Source of the DNA: JAILLW01 sp045629045
GTDB taxonomy: Bacteria; Bacillota; Clostridia; Lachnospirales; Lachnospiraceae
DNA: 64,000 nucleotides
Assembly (NCBI GenBank): GCA_045629045.1
Contig: JAZQQM010000003.1
Span: 3,463 to 67,462, forward strand
Direction of reading: 5' to 3'
How positions within the stretch are numbered: position 1 is the first letter of the stretch; the number at the start of each line of letters is the position of its first letter. The notes under the pieces were generated by a model. The model made no database searches and had not been told where the DNA came from. It saw nothing but the letters and a program-made list of their open reading frames with translations. Position numbers and translations under genes: made by a program. Positions 35,266 through 44,263 of the stretch are shown here, in pieces.

Positions 35266-36339
35266 ATGTCTTTTACGGAAGAAAAGAGAGACTCGGTTAA
35301 AAAGTATATACTTTATAAAATATCGGAGGATGATCCGGATTTCATATCAAAAGCGCAGGAAATTGCCGGAAGCTCGATTACAACAATTAAGAATTATCTT
35401 AAGGAAGTTGTATTGCTTAATCAAATTGTGCCCAGTAATAAGGCTAAATGCGGATATGAGCCGGTGACAATACGTCACGAATTTAGTTGCTCTATTGATG
35501 AATATACGGATGAGAATGTGATTTATGCGGACTTTGTCAGTCCGATTCTTGATAATGAAGCCGGGCTGGGGGCGAATGCACGGCACATCATTGATTATGC
35601 TTTCCTTGAAATGGTTAATAATGCAATAGAACACTCACAGGGAAAGAATATCAATATTTCGATCATTACCGATCCCGTTAATGTGTCGGTAGTGATTAAG
35701 GATGACGGCCTCGGTATTTTTAAGGTGATAGAGGAATATTTTGCCGAAAACGGTGCGCGGGTTGATTCCTTAACGGAATTGTATAAAGGGAAGATTACGA
35801 CAAAATCCGAAAATCACTCGGGTGAGGGTATTTTTTTTACATCGAGGATGGTAAGTGAGTTCGGAATTATATCCGATAATCGCGTACTTTCCGGCGGTGT
35901 GAACCAAATATACAAACTTAAATCATCACATCTTGTTTCGTATTTTACATCATTTAATAAGATAGGAACCATGGTTGTATTTAGGGTGAATAAAGATATG
36001 AAGGTAAGTACAAAAGAAGTATTTAATAAGTATTCCAATGAAGACGGATTTAATGTTACCCATATACCGGTATCATTAATATGCGGTTCCCTGGGGCCGT
36101 TGTCCAGATCTCAGGCGAGACAGATATGTTACAGGCTTGAAGAATTTAATGAGGCAATTATTGATTTTGACGGCGTGGATGATATGGGACAGGGCTTCTC
36201 GGATGAAATATTCAGAGTGTATGCCACAGCACACCCTGATATTAAACTACGCCCAACTAATGCCAATATAGATGTAATCAGGATGATTAAGCATGTGGGA
36301 CGAGGCAATCTGTGCTCCAATGTGATACTGCCGAAATGA
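35266..36339 (+). CDS. GHKL ATPase with C-terminal STAS-like (DUF4325) domain
   Basis: A 357-residue soluble protein. Residues 1-55 look like a small winged-helix DNA-binding part (SITTIKNYLKEVVLLNQI). A GHKL ATPase follows: FLEMVNNAIEHS (N-box, about residue 122), VIKDDGLGIF (G1) and HSGEGIFFTSRM (G2). The C-terminus (EAIIDFDGVDDMGQGFSDEIF, then HPDIKLRPTNAN) is the STAS-like DUF4325 pattern. No His phosphorylation box is present, so it is more like an anti-sigma kinase or a switch than a sensor kinase. AGGAG precedes the ATG. Confidence 0.82.
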   Translation: MSFTEEKRDSVKKYILYKISEDDPDFISKAQEIAGSSITTIKNYLKEVVLLNQIVPSNKAKCGYEPVTIRHEFSCSIDEYTDENVIYADFVSPILDNEAGLGANARHIIDYAFLEMVNNAIEHSQGKNINISIITDPVNVSVVIKDDGLGIFKVIEEYFAENGARVDSLTELYKGKITTKSENHSGEGIFFTSRMVSEFGIISDNRVLSGGVNQIYKLKSSHLVSYFTSFNKIGTMVVFRVNKDMKVSTKEVFNKYSNEDGFNVTHIPVSLICGSLGPLSRSQARQICYRLEEFNEAIIDFDGVDDMGQGFSDEIFRVYATAHPDIKLRPTNANIDVIRMIKHVGRGNLCSNVILPK

Positions 36340-36453
36340 TTTTTTAATCAAATTTTAATCTTTTTAACATTGCATTTTAATGAAGGGATTATAGAATAAA
36401 ATCATCAAAACAAACAATGATGTTCCGAGCGGACATTTGAATGGAGGAAATAT

Positions 36454-36669
36454 ATGATTACAGCATTATTTGTATTATTGATGATATCGGTTTTCGGCAG
36501 ACTGATTATTTTTGCGATTAAGGCCGCATGGGGAATCAGCAAGGTGCTCTTTACTATAGTGTTTTGCCCAATAGTCTTGATAGTGATTGCGTTATCCGGC
36601 GGAATTATAGTGGCGTTGCCGATACTTATCATTATAGGAATCGTATCTTTGGTTAAGAAGAGTGCCTAA
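36454..36669 (+). CDS. Small two-helix membrane protein
   Basis: A 71-residue hydrophobic protein with helices around residues 3-25 and 32-65 and a basic C-terminus (SLVKKSA). GGAGG at 36442-36446 supports the ATG. No family recognised; the size and charge suggest a phage-shock-like or regulatory membrane peptide, but there is no motif to prove it. Confidence 0.65.
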   Translation: MITALFVLLMISVFGRLIIFAIKAAWGISKVLFTIVFCPIVLIVIALSGGIIVALPILIIIGIVSLVKKSA

Positions 36670-36682
36670 GATAAATTTGGGG

Positions 36683-36767
36683 TATAGTGATTTTTAACTA
36701 TAGCGATTTTTATGTATAGTAGTTTTGTTTGTAGTGATTTTTAATTATAGTGCTTTTTAAATATTAG
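36683..36767. repeat. Degenerate tandem repeat of TATAGTGATTTTTA units
   Basis: Four to five imperfect copies of a ~20-bp AT-rich unit (TATAGTGATTTTTAAC, TATAGCGATTTTTATG, TATAGTAGTTTTG, TAGTGATTTTTAAT, TATAGTGCTTTTTAAA) fill the space between the small membrane protein and the next terminator. No gene lies here. Confidence 0.6.
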
Positions 36768-36775
36768 TTGTTTTG

Positions 36776-36809
36776 CGGCTGTGCTCCCTGTAGAGTACAG
36801 CCGTTTTTA
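36776..36809 (+). terminator. Rho-independent terminator
   Basis: An 11-bp stem (36776-36786 with 36793-36803, one G-T pair) is followed by TTTTTAT. Confidence 0.88.
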
Positions 36810-36909
36810 TATGCTGGATATCATAATCTGCTGAATATATAAATTGAGTAAATCTATAATACTTTGTATAATAGTATAATGTTTTGGAATGTGAGCGGAG
36901 GAAAAATAT

Positions 36910-37614
36910 ATGCTTGATATATTGAGTATCCTGGCGATTCTGCCGGGCGTTATATTGGTCATACTTGTGTATAAAATGGACAGAATCGAAAAGGAACCGA
37001 TTTCGTTTATATTAAGGCTCCTTTGGACCGGAATAGTATCAACATTTTTTGCGGCTGTTATAGAGGTTATAGGGGAAATGTTCTTATATAATTTCTTCGG
37101 TGAGAGTTTCATAACCAACTTCTTAATGTACTTCCTGGTGGTAGGAGGAGCGGAAGAAGGGGTTAAATACTTTTCTTTTATGAAATATGCCTGGAATAAC
37201 CGGGAATTCAATTATAAATTCGATGCCATTGTATATTCGGTATCCATAAGCATGGGATTCGCCATTTACGAGAATATTAAGTATGTAAACAGGTTCGGAA
37301 TGGGTACGGCTGTAGCAAGAGCGTTTTCATCGGTTCCTGGACATGCTATTTTTGCAATTATTATGGGAATGTTTTTGGGAAAGGCAAGAGCGGAAGAAAA
37401 TTACTCTACCATGTACGGTCCCAACAAGAGCAAATTTTATAAACGGATGGCACTTATAGTTCCGATGCTGGTTCACGGACTTTATGATTTTCTTCTTGTA
37501 TCGGAGACAACAGCGGCATATTTCGGGTGGTTCATTCTTCTTATGTTTATGTATTGGTTTGCTTATATCATTCTCACGAGATGTTCTAAGGATGATGAAT
37601 ATATCGGTATATAA
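36910..37614 (+). CDS. PrsW-family intramembrane protease
   Basis: A 234-residue membrane protein. It has the family signatures: YKMDRIEKEPISF near residue 20, the double Glu motif GGAEEGVKY near residue 81, the ENIKY segment near residue 123 and PGHAIFAIIMG near residue 143, followed by LVHGLYDF. These Glu and His residues form the proposed active site in the CPBP/PrsW superfamily. In Bacillus, PrsW starts cleavage of an anti-sigma factor; no sigma/anti-sigma pair is nearby, so the substrate is unknown. Seven to eight helices predicted. Confidence 0.88.
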   Translation: MLDILSILAILPGVILVILVYKMDRIEKEPISFILRLLWTGIVSTFFAAVIEVIGEMFLYNFFGESFITNFLMYFLVVGGAEEGVKYFSFMKYAWNNREFNYKFDAIVYSVSISMGFAIYENIKYVNRFGMGTAVARAFSSVPGHAIFAIIMGMFLGKARAEENYSTMYGPNKSKFYKRMALIVPMLVHGLYDFLLVSETTAAYFGWFILLMFMYWFAYIILTRCSKDDEYIGI

Positions 37615-37696
37615 ACTGAAGGATATGAAGGTGTAGTATTACAAAGATATAAGGATGCAGTAATATAAAGATATAGTGATTAAGGAGGTATTTATT

Positions 37697-38089
37697 ATGC
37701 AGGAAGTATTTGATTTTATTAAGGAATGCGGAACTTATTATTTGGCAACGGTTGATGGAGATCAGCCCAGAGTAAGACCATTTGGTACAATCGATTTGTT
37801 CGAAGATAAATTGTACATTCAAACAGGTAAGGTTAAGGATGTGTCTAAGCAGATTCAGGCAAATGCCAAGGTTGAATTATGCTGTTTTAAAGACGGAAAA
37901 TGGCTTAGAGTAGCAGGCAAACTGGTACGTGATGACAGAAGAGAAGCTAAAAAGCATATGCTTGACAATTACCCTGATTTACGCCGTATGTATTCCGAGG
38001 ATGATGACAATACGGAAGTATTGTATTTTGAGGATGCCACAGCTACTTTCAGCTCATTTATGGAAGCCCCCAAGACTGTAAAGTTTTAA
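37697..38089 (+). CDS. Pyridoxamine 5'-phosphate oxidase-like flavin protein
   Basis: A 130-residue split-barrel protein (FIKECGTYYLATVDGDQPRV, RPFGTIDLFEDKLYIQTGK, then CCFKDGKWLRVAGKLV). Short members of this superfamily bind FMN or F420 and often act as reductases of unknown substrate. AAGGAGG at 37682-37688 supports ATG 37697. A 56-bp gap separates it from the next gene. Confidence 0.85.
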   Translation: MQEVFDFIKECGTYYLATVDGDQPRVRPFGTIDLFEDKLYIQTGKVKDVSKQIQANAKVELCCFKDGKWLRVAGKLVRDDRREAKKHMLDNYPDLRRMYSEDDDNTEVLYFEDATATFSSFMEAPKTVKF

Positions 38090-38144
38090 TGGATTATTAT
38101 CGGCGACTGTAACATTTTAATTAGATTTTTATCGGAGAAAGTGT

Positions 38145-38414
38145 ATGTTTTATGTGCCTGACGGAACGCAAATGGCAGGATTTTATGAATGCGAAGAATG
38201 CGGTTCCAGATTTCTGGATATTAGAATAGCCCCTACACTGGTGTGTCCATACTGCGGCGAAGAACCTGATATGGAACTCGGACCTGATGATGAAATGCCC
38301 ACCAACACCGAAACGGCCAAACTCCTTCAAATGATTGAAGGAGAAGAAGAGGTCGAAAAGATGGACGGTCTTCTTAGTCTGGCACTGACCGGCGGTGATT
38401 ATGAATGGTTATGA
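38145..38414 (+). CDS. Small zinc-ribbon protein
   Basis: An 89-residue protein with a rubredoxin-like knuckle pair, CEECG (residues 16-20) and CPYCG (residues 34-38), a four-Cys zinc ribbon. The rest is acidic (EPDMELGPDDEMP..., EGEEEVEKMDG). The start is preceded by GGAG. Its tail overlaps the convergent MATE gene by 6 bp. Function unknown; a regulatory or protein-binding role is plausible. Confidence 0.72.
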   Translation: MFYVPDGTQMAGFYECEECGSRFLDIRIAPTLVCPYCGEEPDMELGPDDEMPTNTETAKLLQMIEGEEEVEKMDGLLSLALTGGDYEWL

Positions 38415-39767
38415 TTGAACGGACCAATCGGTCTTTTTGAGTTTGTTTATTACCATTACGGCTATGATGAACATTGATATTATGTCGCATACAGGCTGTG
38501 CCCAAATAAGGCCGTCGCAACCTATTATGCTCTTCATAATAAATAACATAGGAATGTAGATAATGGCCTGTCTGAGTAATGATGACAGAAGAGCAGGCAT
38601 AGCAGCTCCCATGGCCTGCAGGGTGTTTTGAAGAACAACGAAAGCACCTGTAAGCCATACTGTTAACAACATTATCTTAGTGAAATGTAAGCCCGCCTCC
38701 ATGGCGGCTTTTTCATTTAAAAGAGCATCAACAACCGGACCTGAAAATGCAAAGCATATAATTGATATAAACAGACACACCCCTGTTGTGAATACAATCG
38801 AGAATTTAAGGAACTTCATGAAACGTTCCTTAGCTTTGGCACCGTAACAAAAGCCCAATATGGGTTGAACTCCGGCACTTATTCCGATACCGATCATTGA
38901 TACAACCATCAGTATCTTTGATGTAACGCCGTACGCGGGAATGAATAATTCATCGAAGGCGCCCAACTCTTTATTAACAATAATTGTTGTTACACTAACA
39001 AGGAGATTAGCCAGTGAGGCTGATATTCCTATGGCAACAACGTCTTTGACGATTCCGTCTTTCATAGAAAAATTTTTAATGCTGATGCTAAGGGATGATT
39101 TCTTACTTGCATAAAAATATATGTAATAGAGGCAACCGATAACGTTTCCTATTACGGTTGCAACCGCAACTCCCATAACTCCCCAGTTAAATACAATAAT
39201 AAATATTGCATCAAGAACGATATTAAGAAGATTACCGATAAGTGTACCTGTCATAGCGTTCATTGCCTGCCCTTCGGCACGGAGCAGATTCGAAAGGCAA
39301 TTGGATACCATGGAAAAGGCACCGCAGGTTACTGTGATTCTTAAGTAGGTGCAGGCATAATCTATGGTATTTTCGGTAGCACCGAGGCCGTAGGCCAACT
39401 TGTCGGCGAAGATAAATAAAACTACGGAAAGCACTATGCCGATAACTGCACTTGCCCAGGTACAAAATGAACATGTTCGCTTGGCTCTTAGATCGTCGTT
39501 GTTTCCGAGAGCACGTGAAATAACAGAAGTACCGCCTACACCGAATAATGTACCAAGTGACATGAATATCATAAATACCGGAGCTCCCATGGCAACGGCT
39601 GCCATCTGATAGTCATCCTTGGTAAGACTGATAAATACCGTATCTGCCAGATTATATACAACGACCATAATCATAGCGATAACTGCAGGCAGTGCGTTTT
39701 TGATTACCACTGTAGATATTTTGCCTGTTAAAAATTCATCTGTTGCTTTTGAGTTGTTCTGATTCAT
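38409..39767 (-). CDS. MATE-family multidrug/cation exporter
   Basis: A 452-residue exporter of the MATE family with twelve predicted helices. The N-terminal half starts KISTVVIKNALPAVIAMIMV with YNLADTVFISL; the second half repeats the fold from about residue 235. It uses a Na+ or H+ gradient to expel organic cations. A MarR-type repressor gene lies 87 bp upstream on the same strand and is the likely regulator. ATG 39767 follows AGGAA; an upstream in-frame start would add 11 residues and is not preferred. Confidence 0.9.
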   Translation of the reverse strand: MNQNNSKATDEFLTGKISTVVIKNALPAVIAMIMVVVYNLADTVFISLTKDDYQMAAVAMGAPVFMIFMSLGTLFGVGGTSVISRALGNNDDLRAKRTCSFCTWASAVIGIVLSVVLFIFADKLAYGLGATENTIDYACTYLRITVTCGAFSMVSNCLSNLLRAEGQAMNAMTGTLIGNLLNIVLDAIFIIVFNWGVMGVAVATVIGNVIGCLYYIYFYASKKSSLSISIKNFSMKDGIVKDVVAIGISASLANLLVSVTTIIVNKELGAFDELFIPAYGVTSKILMVVSMIGIGISAGVQPILGFCYGAKAKERFMKFLKFSIVFTTGVCLFISIICFAFSGPVVDALLNEKAAMEAGLHFTKIMLLTVWLTGAFVVLQNTLQAMGAAMPALLSSLLRQAIIYIPMLFIMKSIIGCDGLIWAQPVCDIISMFIIAVMVINKLKKTDWSVQS

Positions 39768-39854
39768 AAAAATATTTCCTTTATTTGTTTTCTTTATCAA
39801 TTTATTTTCATTAATTAATTTGTTTCTCTTATTAGCTTATATTTTTCAATAGAT

Positions 39855-40292
39855 CTATTTCTCATTTATTGAGCGCGTCTTCTGAGAGACGGAGTCTAAT
39901 AGATTCCCGAATGTTTCAATATCATCTTCCCCGAAGAGGCCGAAGGTTTCTTCGTACCACCTGTCCTGAATGGATTTAAGTATATCTTTGTACATATATG
40001 ACATATCTGTCAGAACGACACGTTTACTTCGTTTGTCATTTTCGTTACATATTCTTTTGATAAGCCCTTTTTTTTCCAAGGAATTAAGGGTTCGGGCAAC
40101 GGCAGCCTTATCCACACAAAATTCCGTTACGAGTTCATCCTGGGTAACCCCGTCTTTGATAAAAAGGGAACCAAGATACATAATTTCCGATGCGGTTATG
40201 TTATATTTTTCTAACTCGTGATTTATATAGATGTTGAGCTGACGACATAGGATACCTATGTTTTTTCCTATATTTTCCCGTGAATTTGACAT
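39855..40292 (-). CDS. MarR-family transcriptional repressor
   Basis: A 145-residue regulator with the winged helix typical of MarR: NITASEIMYLGSLF, then GVTQDELVTEFCVDKAAVAR (recognition helix around residues 50-66) and the wing KRICNENDKRSKRVVLT. ATG 40292 follows GGAGGT. It is divergent from the GGDEF gene at 40459 and lies ahead of the MATE pump. A palindromic operator overlaps its promoter (40342-40359). The inducer is unknown. Confidence 0.9.
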   Translation of the reverse strand: MSNSRENIGKNIGILCRQLNIYINHELEKYNITASEIMYLGSLFIKDGVTQDELVTEFCVDKAAVARTLNSLEKKGLIKRICNENDKRSKRVVLTDMSYMYKDILKSIQDRWYEETFGLFGEDDIETFGNLLDSVSQKTRSINEK

Positions 40293-40327
40293 GGTTACCT
40301 CCACCTGTTCGGAAACACAATATGAAC

Positions 40328-40359
40328 AATATATCTCAATGTAGTTGACATGTCAACTA
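40328..40359 (-). promoter_or_regulatory. marR-type promoter with an 18-bp palindromic operator
   Basis: TAGTTGACATGTCAACTA at 40342-40359 is a perfect 18-bp palindrome. On the minus strand it contains -35 TTGACA (40356-40351); after 17 bp comes -10 TATATT (40333-40328). A repressor bound to the palindrome would block the promoter, indicating autoregulation of the MarR-MATE unit. Confidence 0.8.
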
Positions 40360-40458
40360 TTATAAATTATTTACGAAAATGTCATATAAAATGGTATAAT
40401 AATATGAAATACGATTATGGGTAATTGAAAGGCTTGAATTCAAGGGAGGGGACTTGAC

Positions 40459-42336
40459 ATGGCCGATACAGTTAAGATTGCTTTGCTCGTTACCATCTGG
40501 AGTACAGAGTATTTAGAGTCTGTGCTTGAGGGTATAAAAGAAGGCGTAAAAGACAGAGACGTTGATGTGGACGTTTATGTTGGATTTGATATTGATGAAT
40601 GGGATGGAATGACCTTTAAGAAGGAAAGGGAATTCTTTACCTTGGTCAATCCCGAGTCTTATGATGGTGCGCTTGTTGCTGTGGGCGGCTTTAACTATCT
40701 TGAAGCTGTTCAGCAGGCTGCCAAAAGATTCATAGATAAAGGTGTTCCGGTTGTTTCAATCGAGACGCCTGTTGAGAATGCCTCAGGTGTCAAGGTTGAT
40801 AATTATGAAGCATTCTATGAGATTACGGAACATATTTTAAGCGATCATAATTGTAAAGTCTTAAATTTCGTGGGAGGCCCCGAAGGTGCGCCTGATGCAA
40901 TGGTGCGTCTTAAAGCCTTTGAGGATTGCTGCAAAGCATATGATATTCCTCCCGAAAATATTCACAAAAAATATTACAATTATATATTTGAAGACGGAAA
41001 GCAGGCTTATGAGGATTTTAAAGCAGAAGGCCTTCACCTTCCCGAAGCGGTAATTTGTGCAAATGACGGCATGGCCAGAGGCTATTGTGAGGCTGCCATG
41101 GCTGACGGGCATAAGGCACCTATGGATTTCCTTGTTACGGGATTTGATAATGATATTCTTTCGCGTAACTATATACCTTCGATGACGACCGTGGATGTAA
41201 GATTGTCAGACAGTACACATACCGCACTTAGACTGTTACTTAGGAAAATACGCGGCAATGATATTCCAATGATGACTTATACAAGAGCCAAAGTTATCAA
41301 GGGCCAAAGCTGCGGATGCATTCCCATTAACAGCTTTTCCCGTGAAAAGATACTGGCACTTCATAAAGGGCAGGCTATATTTGATAACCGTTCGCTGTGC
41401 AACAGACTGGCACTGCAGTGTGTTTCGGACAGTGCAGACCTTGAAGCTTTTCAGAAGAATCTGACCCGTTATGCGGAACATTTCGGATGCAGTCAGGTAG
41501 GTATATCTTTGAACAAAAGTATACTTAGCGGTGATATGCACGAGGCTTGTGACGGCTATGATGACAAGATGGTAATGATTACCCGAAAAGGAATATTTGA
41601 GATAAACAAGGATGAGGAAATTTATCCCGAATATACGGACGATGCAAGAACGTCAAAGATTATGATTGTGCTTCCTCTTTATTATAACGAAGTTACTTTC
41701 GGATATGCATGTTATCCCCTTACGGAAATTGTTATGGGAACACTGGAGCGACGTGGAATAAACGGCTATTTGTCTATTGCCATAGTTTCTCTTAGGCAAA
41801 AGACAGCGCTTAAATATATGAATGAAGAAATCGAAAAGATGAATGCCATTTTGCAGGATCTATCGGTTACGGATGCACTTACGGGCCTGCACAACAGACT
41901 TGCCTATTCTCAAATGGGACAGGATTTTTATGAGAAGAACGAAGGTAAAGTGTTCTTCCTGTATATTGATATGGATGGTCTTAAATATATTAATGATACA
42001 TTGGGACACGATGCGGGTAATATTGCGATTGTGGGAATTGCAGAGGGAATTAAAGAAGTGTTCCCCGAAACTGACCTTCGTGTCAGAATGGGCGGAGATG
42101 AGTTCCTGGTAATCGGTGCGTTAACGGATGAAGACAAGTTAAAGGCCGATATAGACAGGCTTGAAAAGTGTCTGCTTGAATGCGGAAAGGTAAATAATCT
42201 TCCGATTCCCCTTACGGCAAGTATGGGATATGTAATCTGTGACGGTGAAAAGCCCTATACGGATTTTGAAGAAATGGTTAAGGAATCCGATGCGAAGATG
42301 TACGAAGTAAAGCAAAAACGTAAACACAGAAAATAG
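40459..42336 (+). CDS. Periplasmic-binding-like sensor with GGDEF diguanylate cyclase
   Basis: A 625-residue protein. Residues 1-285 are a LacI/Rbs-type sugar-binding fold (KIALLVTIWSTEYLESVLEG, VVSIETPVENASGVKVDNYE, VICANDGMARGYCEAAMADG, VTGFDND) without signal peptide, so it senses a cytoplasmic ligand. A linker of ~150 residues leads to a GGDEF domain with VTDALTGLHNRLAY, DMDGLKYINDTLGHDAG and RMGGDEF. It should make cyclic di-GMP. GGGAGGGG before ATG 40459. It is followed by a paralogue 25 bp downstream. Confidence 0.9.
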   Translation: MADTVKIALLVTIWSTEYLESVLEGIKEGVKDRDVDVDVYVGFDIDEWDGMTFKKEREFFTLVNPESYDGALVAVGGFNYLEAVQQAAKRFIDKGVPVVSIETPVENASGVKVDNYEAFYEITEHILSDHNCKVLNFVGGPEGAPDAMVRLKAFEDCCKAYDIPPENIHKKYYNYIFEDGKQAYEDFKAEGLHLPEAVICANDGMARGYCEAAMADGHKAPMDFLVTGFDNDILSRNYIPSMTTVDVRLSDSTHTALRLLLRKIRGNDIPMMTYTRAKVIKGQSCGCIPINSFSREKILALHKGQAIFDNRSLCNRLALQCVSDSADLEAFQKNLTRYAEHFGCSQVGISLNKSILSGDMHEACDGYDDKMVMITRKGIFEINKDEEIYPEYTDDARTSKIMIVLPLYYNEVTFGYACYPLTEIVMGTLERRGINGYLSIAIVSLRQKTALKYMNEEIEKMNAILQDLSVTDALTGLHNRLAYSQMGQDFYEKNEGKVFFLYIDMDGLKYINDTLGHDAGNIAIVGIAEGIKEVFPETDLRVRMGGDEFLVIGALTDEDKLKADIDRLEKCLLECGKVNNLPIPLTASMGYVICDGEKPYTDFEEMVKESDAKMYEVKQKRKHRK

Positions 42337-42361
42337 TTTCGATATAGGGGGACGGTATCTT

Positions 42362-44263
42362 ATGACAAAAAAGAAAATAGCGATGTTCTGCGCAGGCTGG
42401 GGAGCGGATATCCTGTTAAACTACGGGCGCGGAATTGAAAAAGCTATGGAGGATTATAACGTTAATCTGTATGTCTTTTTAGCATATCCGACATACACTG
42501 ATGATGAGTGCATTCAGAAGGGAGAACTTAATATTTTTGAACTTCCGAATTTGCATGAATTCGACGGTGCAGTTCTGCTGGGTAACGGACTTGATTTTAA
42601 GGGATGTTATGAAGGTCTGGTAGAGAGAATAAAGGAGGCCGGCATACCCTGTGTAAGTACGGGGCGTAAGGCTGACGGGGTGTATTACGTAGGATGTGAT
42701 AACTATGTGGGAGCTTATGATCTGGCTAATCACTTAATAGAAAAGCACGGCATAAGAAATCCCTGGTTTATTGCAGGCATGATTAATAATCCGGATTCGA
42801 ATGCCAGACTTAAAGCCCTTCGTGATGCTATGGCAAAGCATGCCATGGTACTGCCGGAAGAACATATCTTTTATTCTAAATGGGAGCCAAGGCTTGCATG
42901 TCTTTTCGTGGACAGAATAATGCGCTCAAGTTCGCAGGATAAGCCGGATGCAATTATCTGTGCCAATGATTCGCTGGCTATGAATGTTGCGGATGTGGTT
43001 AAGAACGCAGGCTATGCTGTGCCCGGGGATGTGGTTGTAACAGGATATGATAATGAGTATTACTCCCGAATATATGATCCCGTAATGTCTACGGTAGATC
43101 AGAATTTCTATGAATTGGGTCAGGAGTCACTTCGTACGTTGATGGATGTAATAGATGGAAAAGACAGACCTTGGGAACAGGAAATCCCCAGTACTTTCAT
43201 AGAAGGTGAAAGCTGCGGATGTATGGACCCAAGAGATTTGTATTCTATGAGAAGACCCCTCGGTACCCAAGCTTATATGAAGGATGTCGCAGATTCTTTG
43301 TTTCACGGTATGTTAAGAAAAATGGAGCATACGATTGCAAACGGTTCTTCATATGAGGATTTGCGCGACAATCTAAAAAAAGTATACGAAACAGACCATG
43401 ATTATACGGGCGATACATATCATATTGTGCTTGAGCCCATATATGAAAAAGACGTGTATAATCCCAATCGTAGATTGTCAAATAAGGGTTACAGTCGGAC
43501 GATGGATGCTATCTTTTCAATCGAAAACGGAAATATTTCGAGAATTGAGAATTTTGATTCCAAAGAAATCGCTCCCGGTGCGGCAGAGGGATCCAATAAA
43601 TTGTATATTTCCATGCCTTTACATGACAGAGGCTTTAATTTAGGATATTTCGTGTTCTGCGGCGGGTTTGAAAAACTGGGCAATTATAACAGAAGCTTCC
43701 TATATGTTTCGAGACTAAGCATGATTTTGTCAAAGTACAGACAGAATCTAAGCCTGCTTAATCTTAATCAGCGTCTGCTTGAGCTTACGGAAACGGACTC
43801 TTTGACTCATGTTAAGAATTTGGATGCCTATGATAATAAGGAGATTGAGTTTAACACGAAGATGCGTGTGCTTGGTAATTTCAGATTCGGAATTGCCGTG
43901 TTTAATATAAACAATATGAAACAGATTAATGATGAGTACGGACATGATGCAGGAGACGCATATATAAATAATTGCTGTGTTATGATATGCAAGATATTTA
44001 AGAGAAGTCCCGTATACCGTATGGAAGGTGATGAGTTCTGCGTAATTCTGACGGGAGATGATTACGATAACAGAGAAACATTGATGAATGAATTCAAAAA
44101 TCAGATAGATGCACTGCTGCATGCTGATATTCCTGTTACCGACAAGCTGTCAATAGCAGGCGGTATTGCAGCCTATGATTCTACGAAGGATAAATGCGTA
44201 AGTGATGTTTACGGACGTGCAGACAGCATGATGTACAAAAATAAAGCCGCTATGAAACAGTAG
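42362..44263 (+). CDS. Periplasmic-binding-like sensor with degenerate GGDEF domain
   Basis: A 633-residue paralogue of the preceding protein with the same order: sugar-binding fold (VSTGRKADGVYYVGCDNYVG, IICANDSLAMNVADVVKNAG, VTGYDNE), linker, and GGDEF. The signature is RMEGDEF, and the first metal-site segment is FNINNMKQINDEYGHDAG, with Asn where active enzymes have Asp. It may therefore be a GTP- or cyclic di-GMP-responsive partner rather than an enzyme. The stop overlaps a convergent gene by 14 bp. AGGGGGACGG precedes the start. Confidence 0.85.
   Translation: MTKKKIAMFCAGWGADILLNYGRGIEKAMEDYNVNLYVFLAYPTYTDDECIQKGELNIFELPNLHEFDGAVLLGNGLDFKGCYEGLVERIKEAGIPCVSTGRKADGVYYVGCDNYVGAYDLANHLIEKHGIRNPWFIAGMINNPDSNARLKALRDAMAKHAMVLPEEHIFYSKWEPRLACLFVDRIMRSSSQDKPDAIICANDSLAMNVADVVKNAGYAVPGDVVVTGYDNEYYSRIYDPVMSTVDQNFYELGQESLRTLMDVIDGKDRPWEQEIPSTFIEGESCGCMDPRDLYSMRRPLGTQAYMKDVADSLFHGMLRKMEHTIANGSSYEDLRDNLKKVYETDHDYTGDTYHIVLEPIYEKDVYNPNRRLSNKGYSRTMDAIFSIENGNISRIENFDSKEIAPGAAEGSNKLYISMPLHDRGFNLGYFVFCGGFEKLGNYNRSFLYVSRLSMILSKYRQNLSLLNLNQRLLELTETDSLTHVKNLDAYDNKEIEFNTKMRVLGNFRFGIAVFNINNMKQINDEYGHDAGDAYINNCCVMICKIFKRSPVYRMEGDEFCVILTGDDYDNRETLMNEFKNQIDALLHADIPVTDKLSIAGGIAAYDSTKDKCVSDVYGRADSMMYKNKAAMKQ

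Noticed and set aside
36410..36605. A minus-strand open frame opposite the 71-residue membrane protein
   Set aside because: No ribosome-binding site and fully overlapped by the better-supported plus-strand gene.
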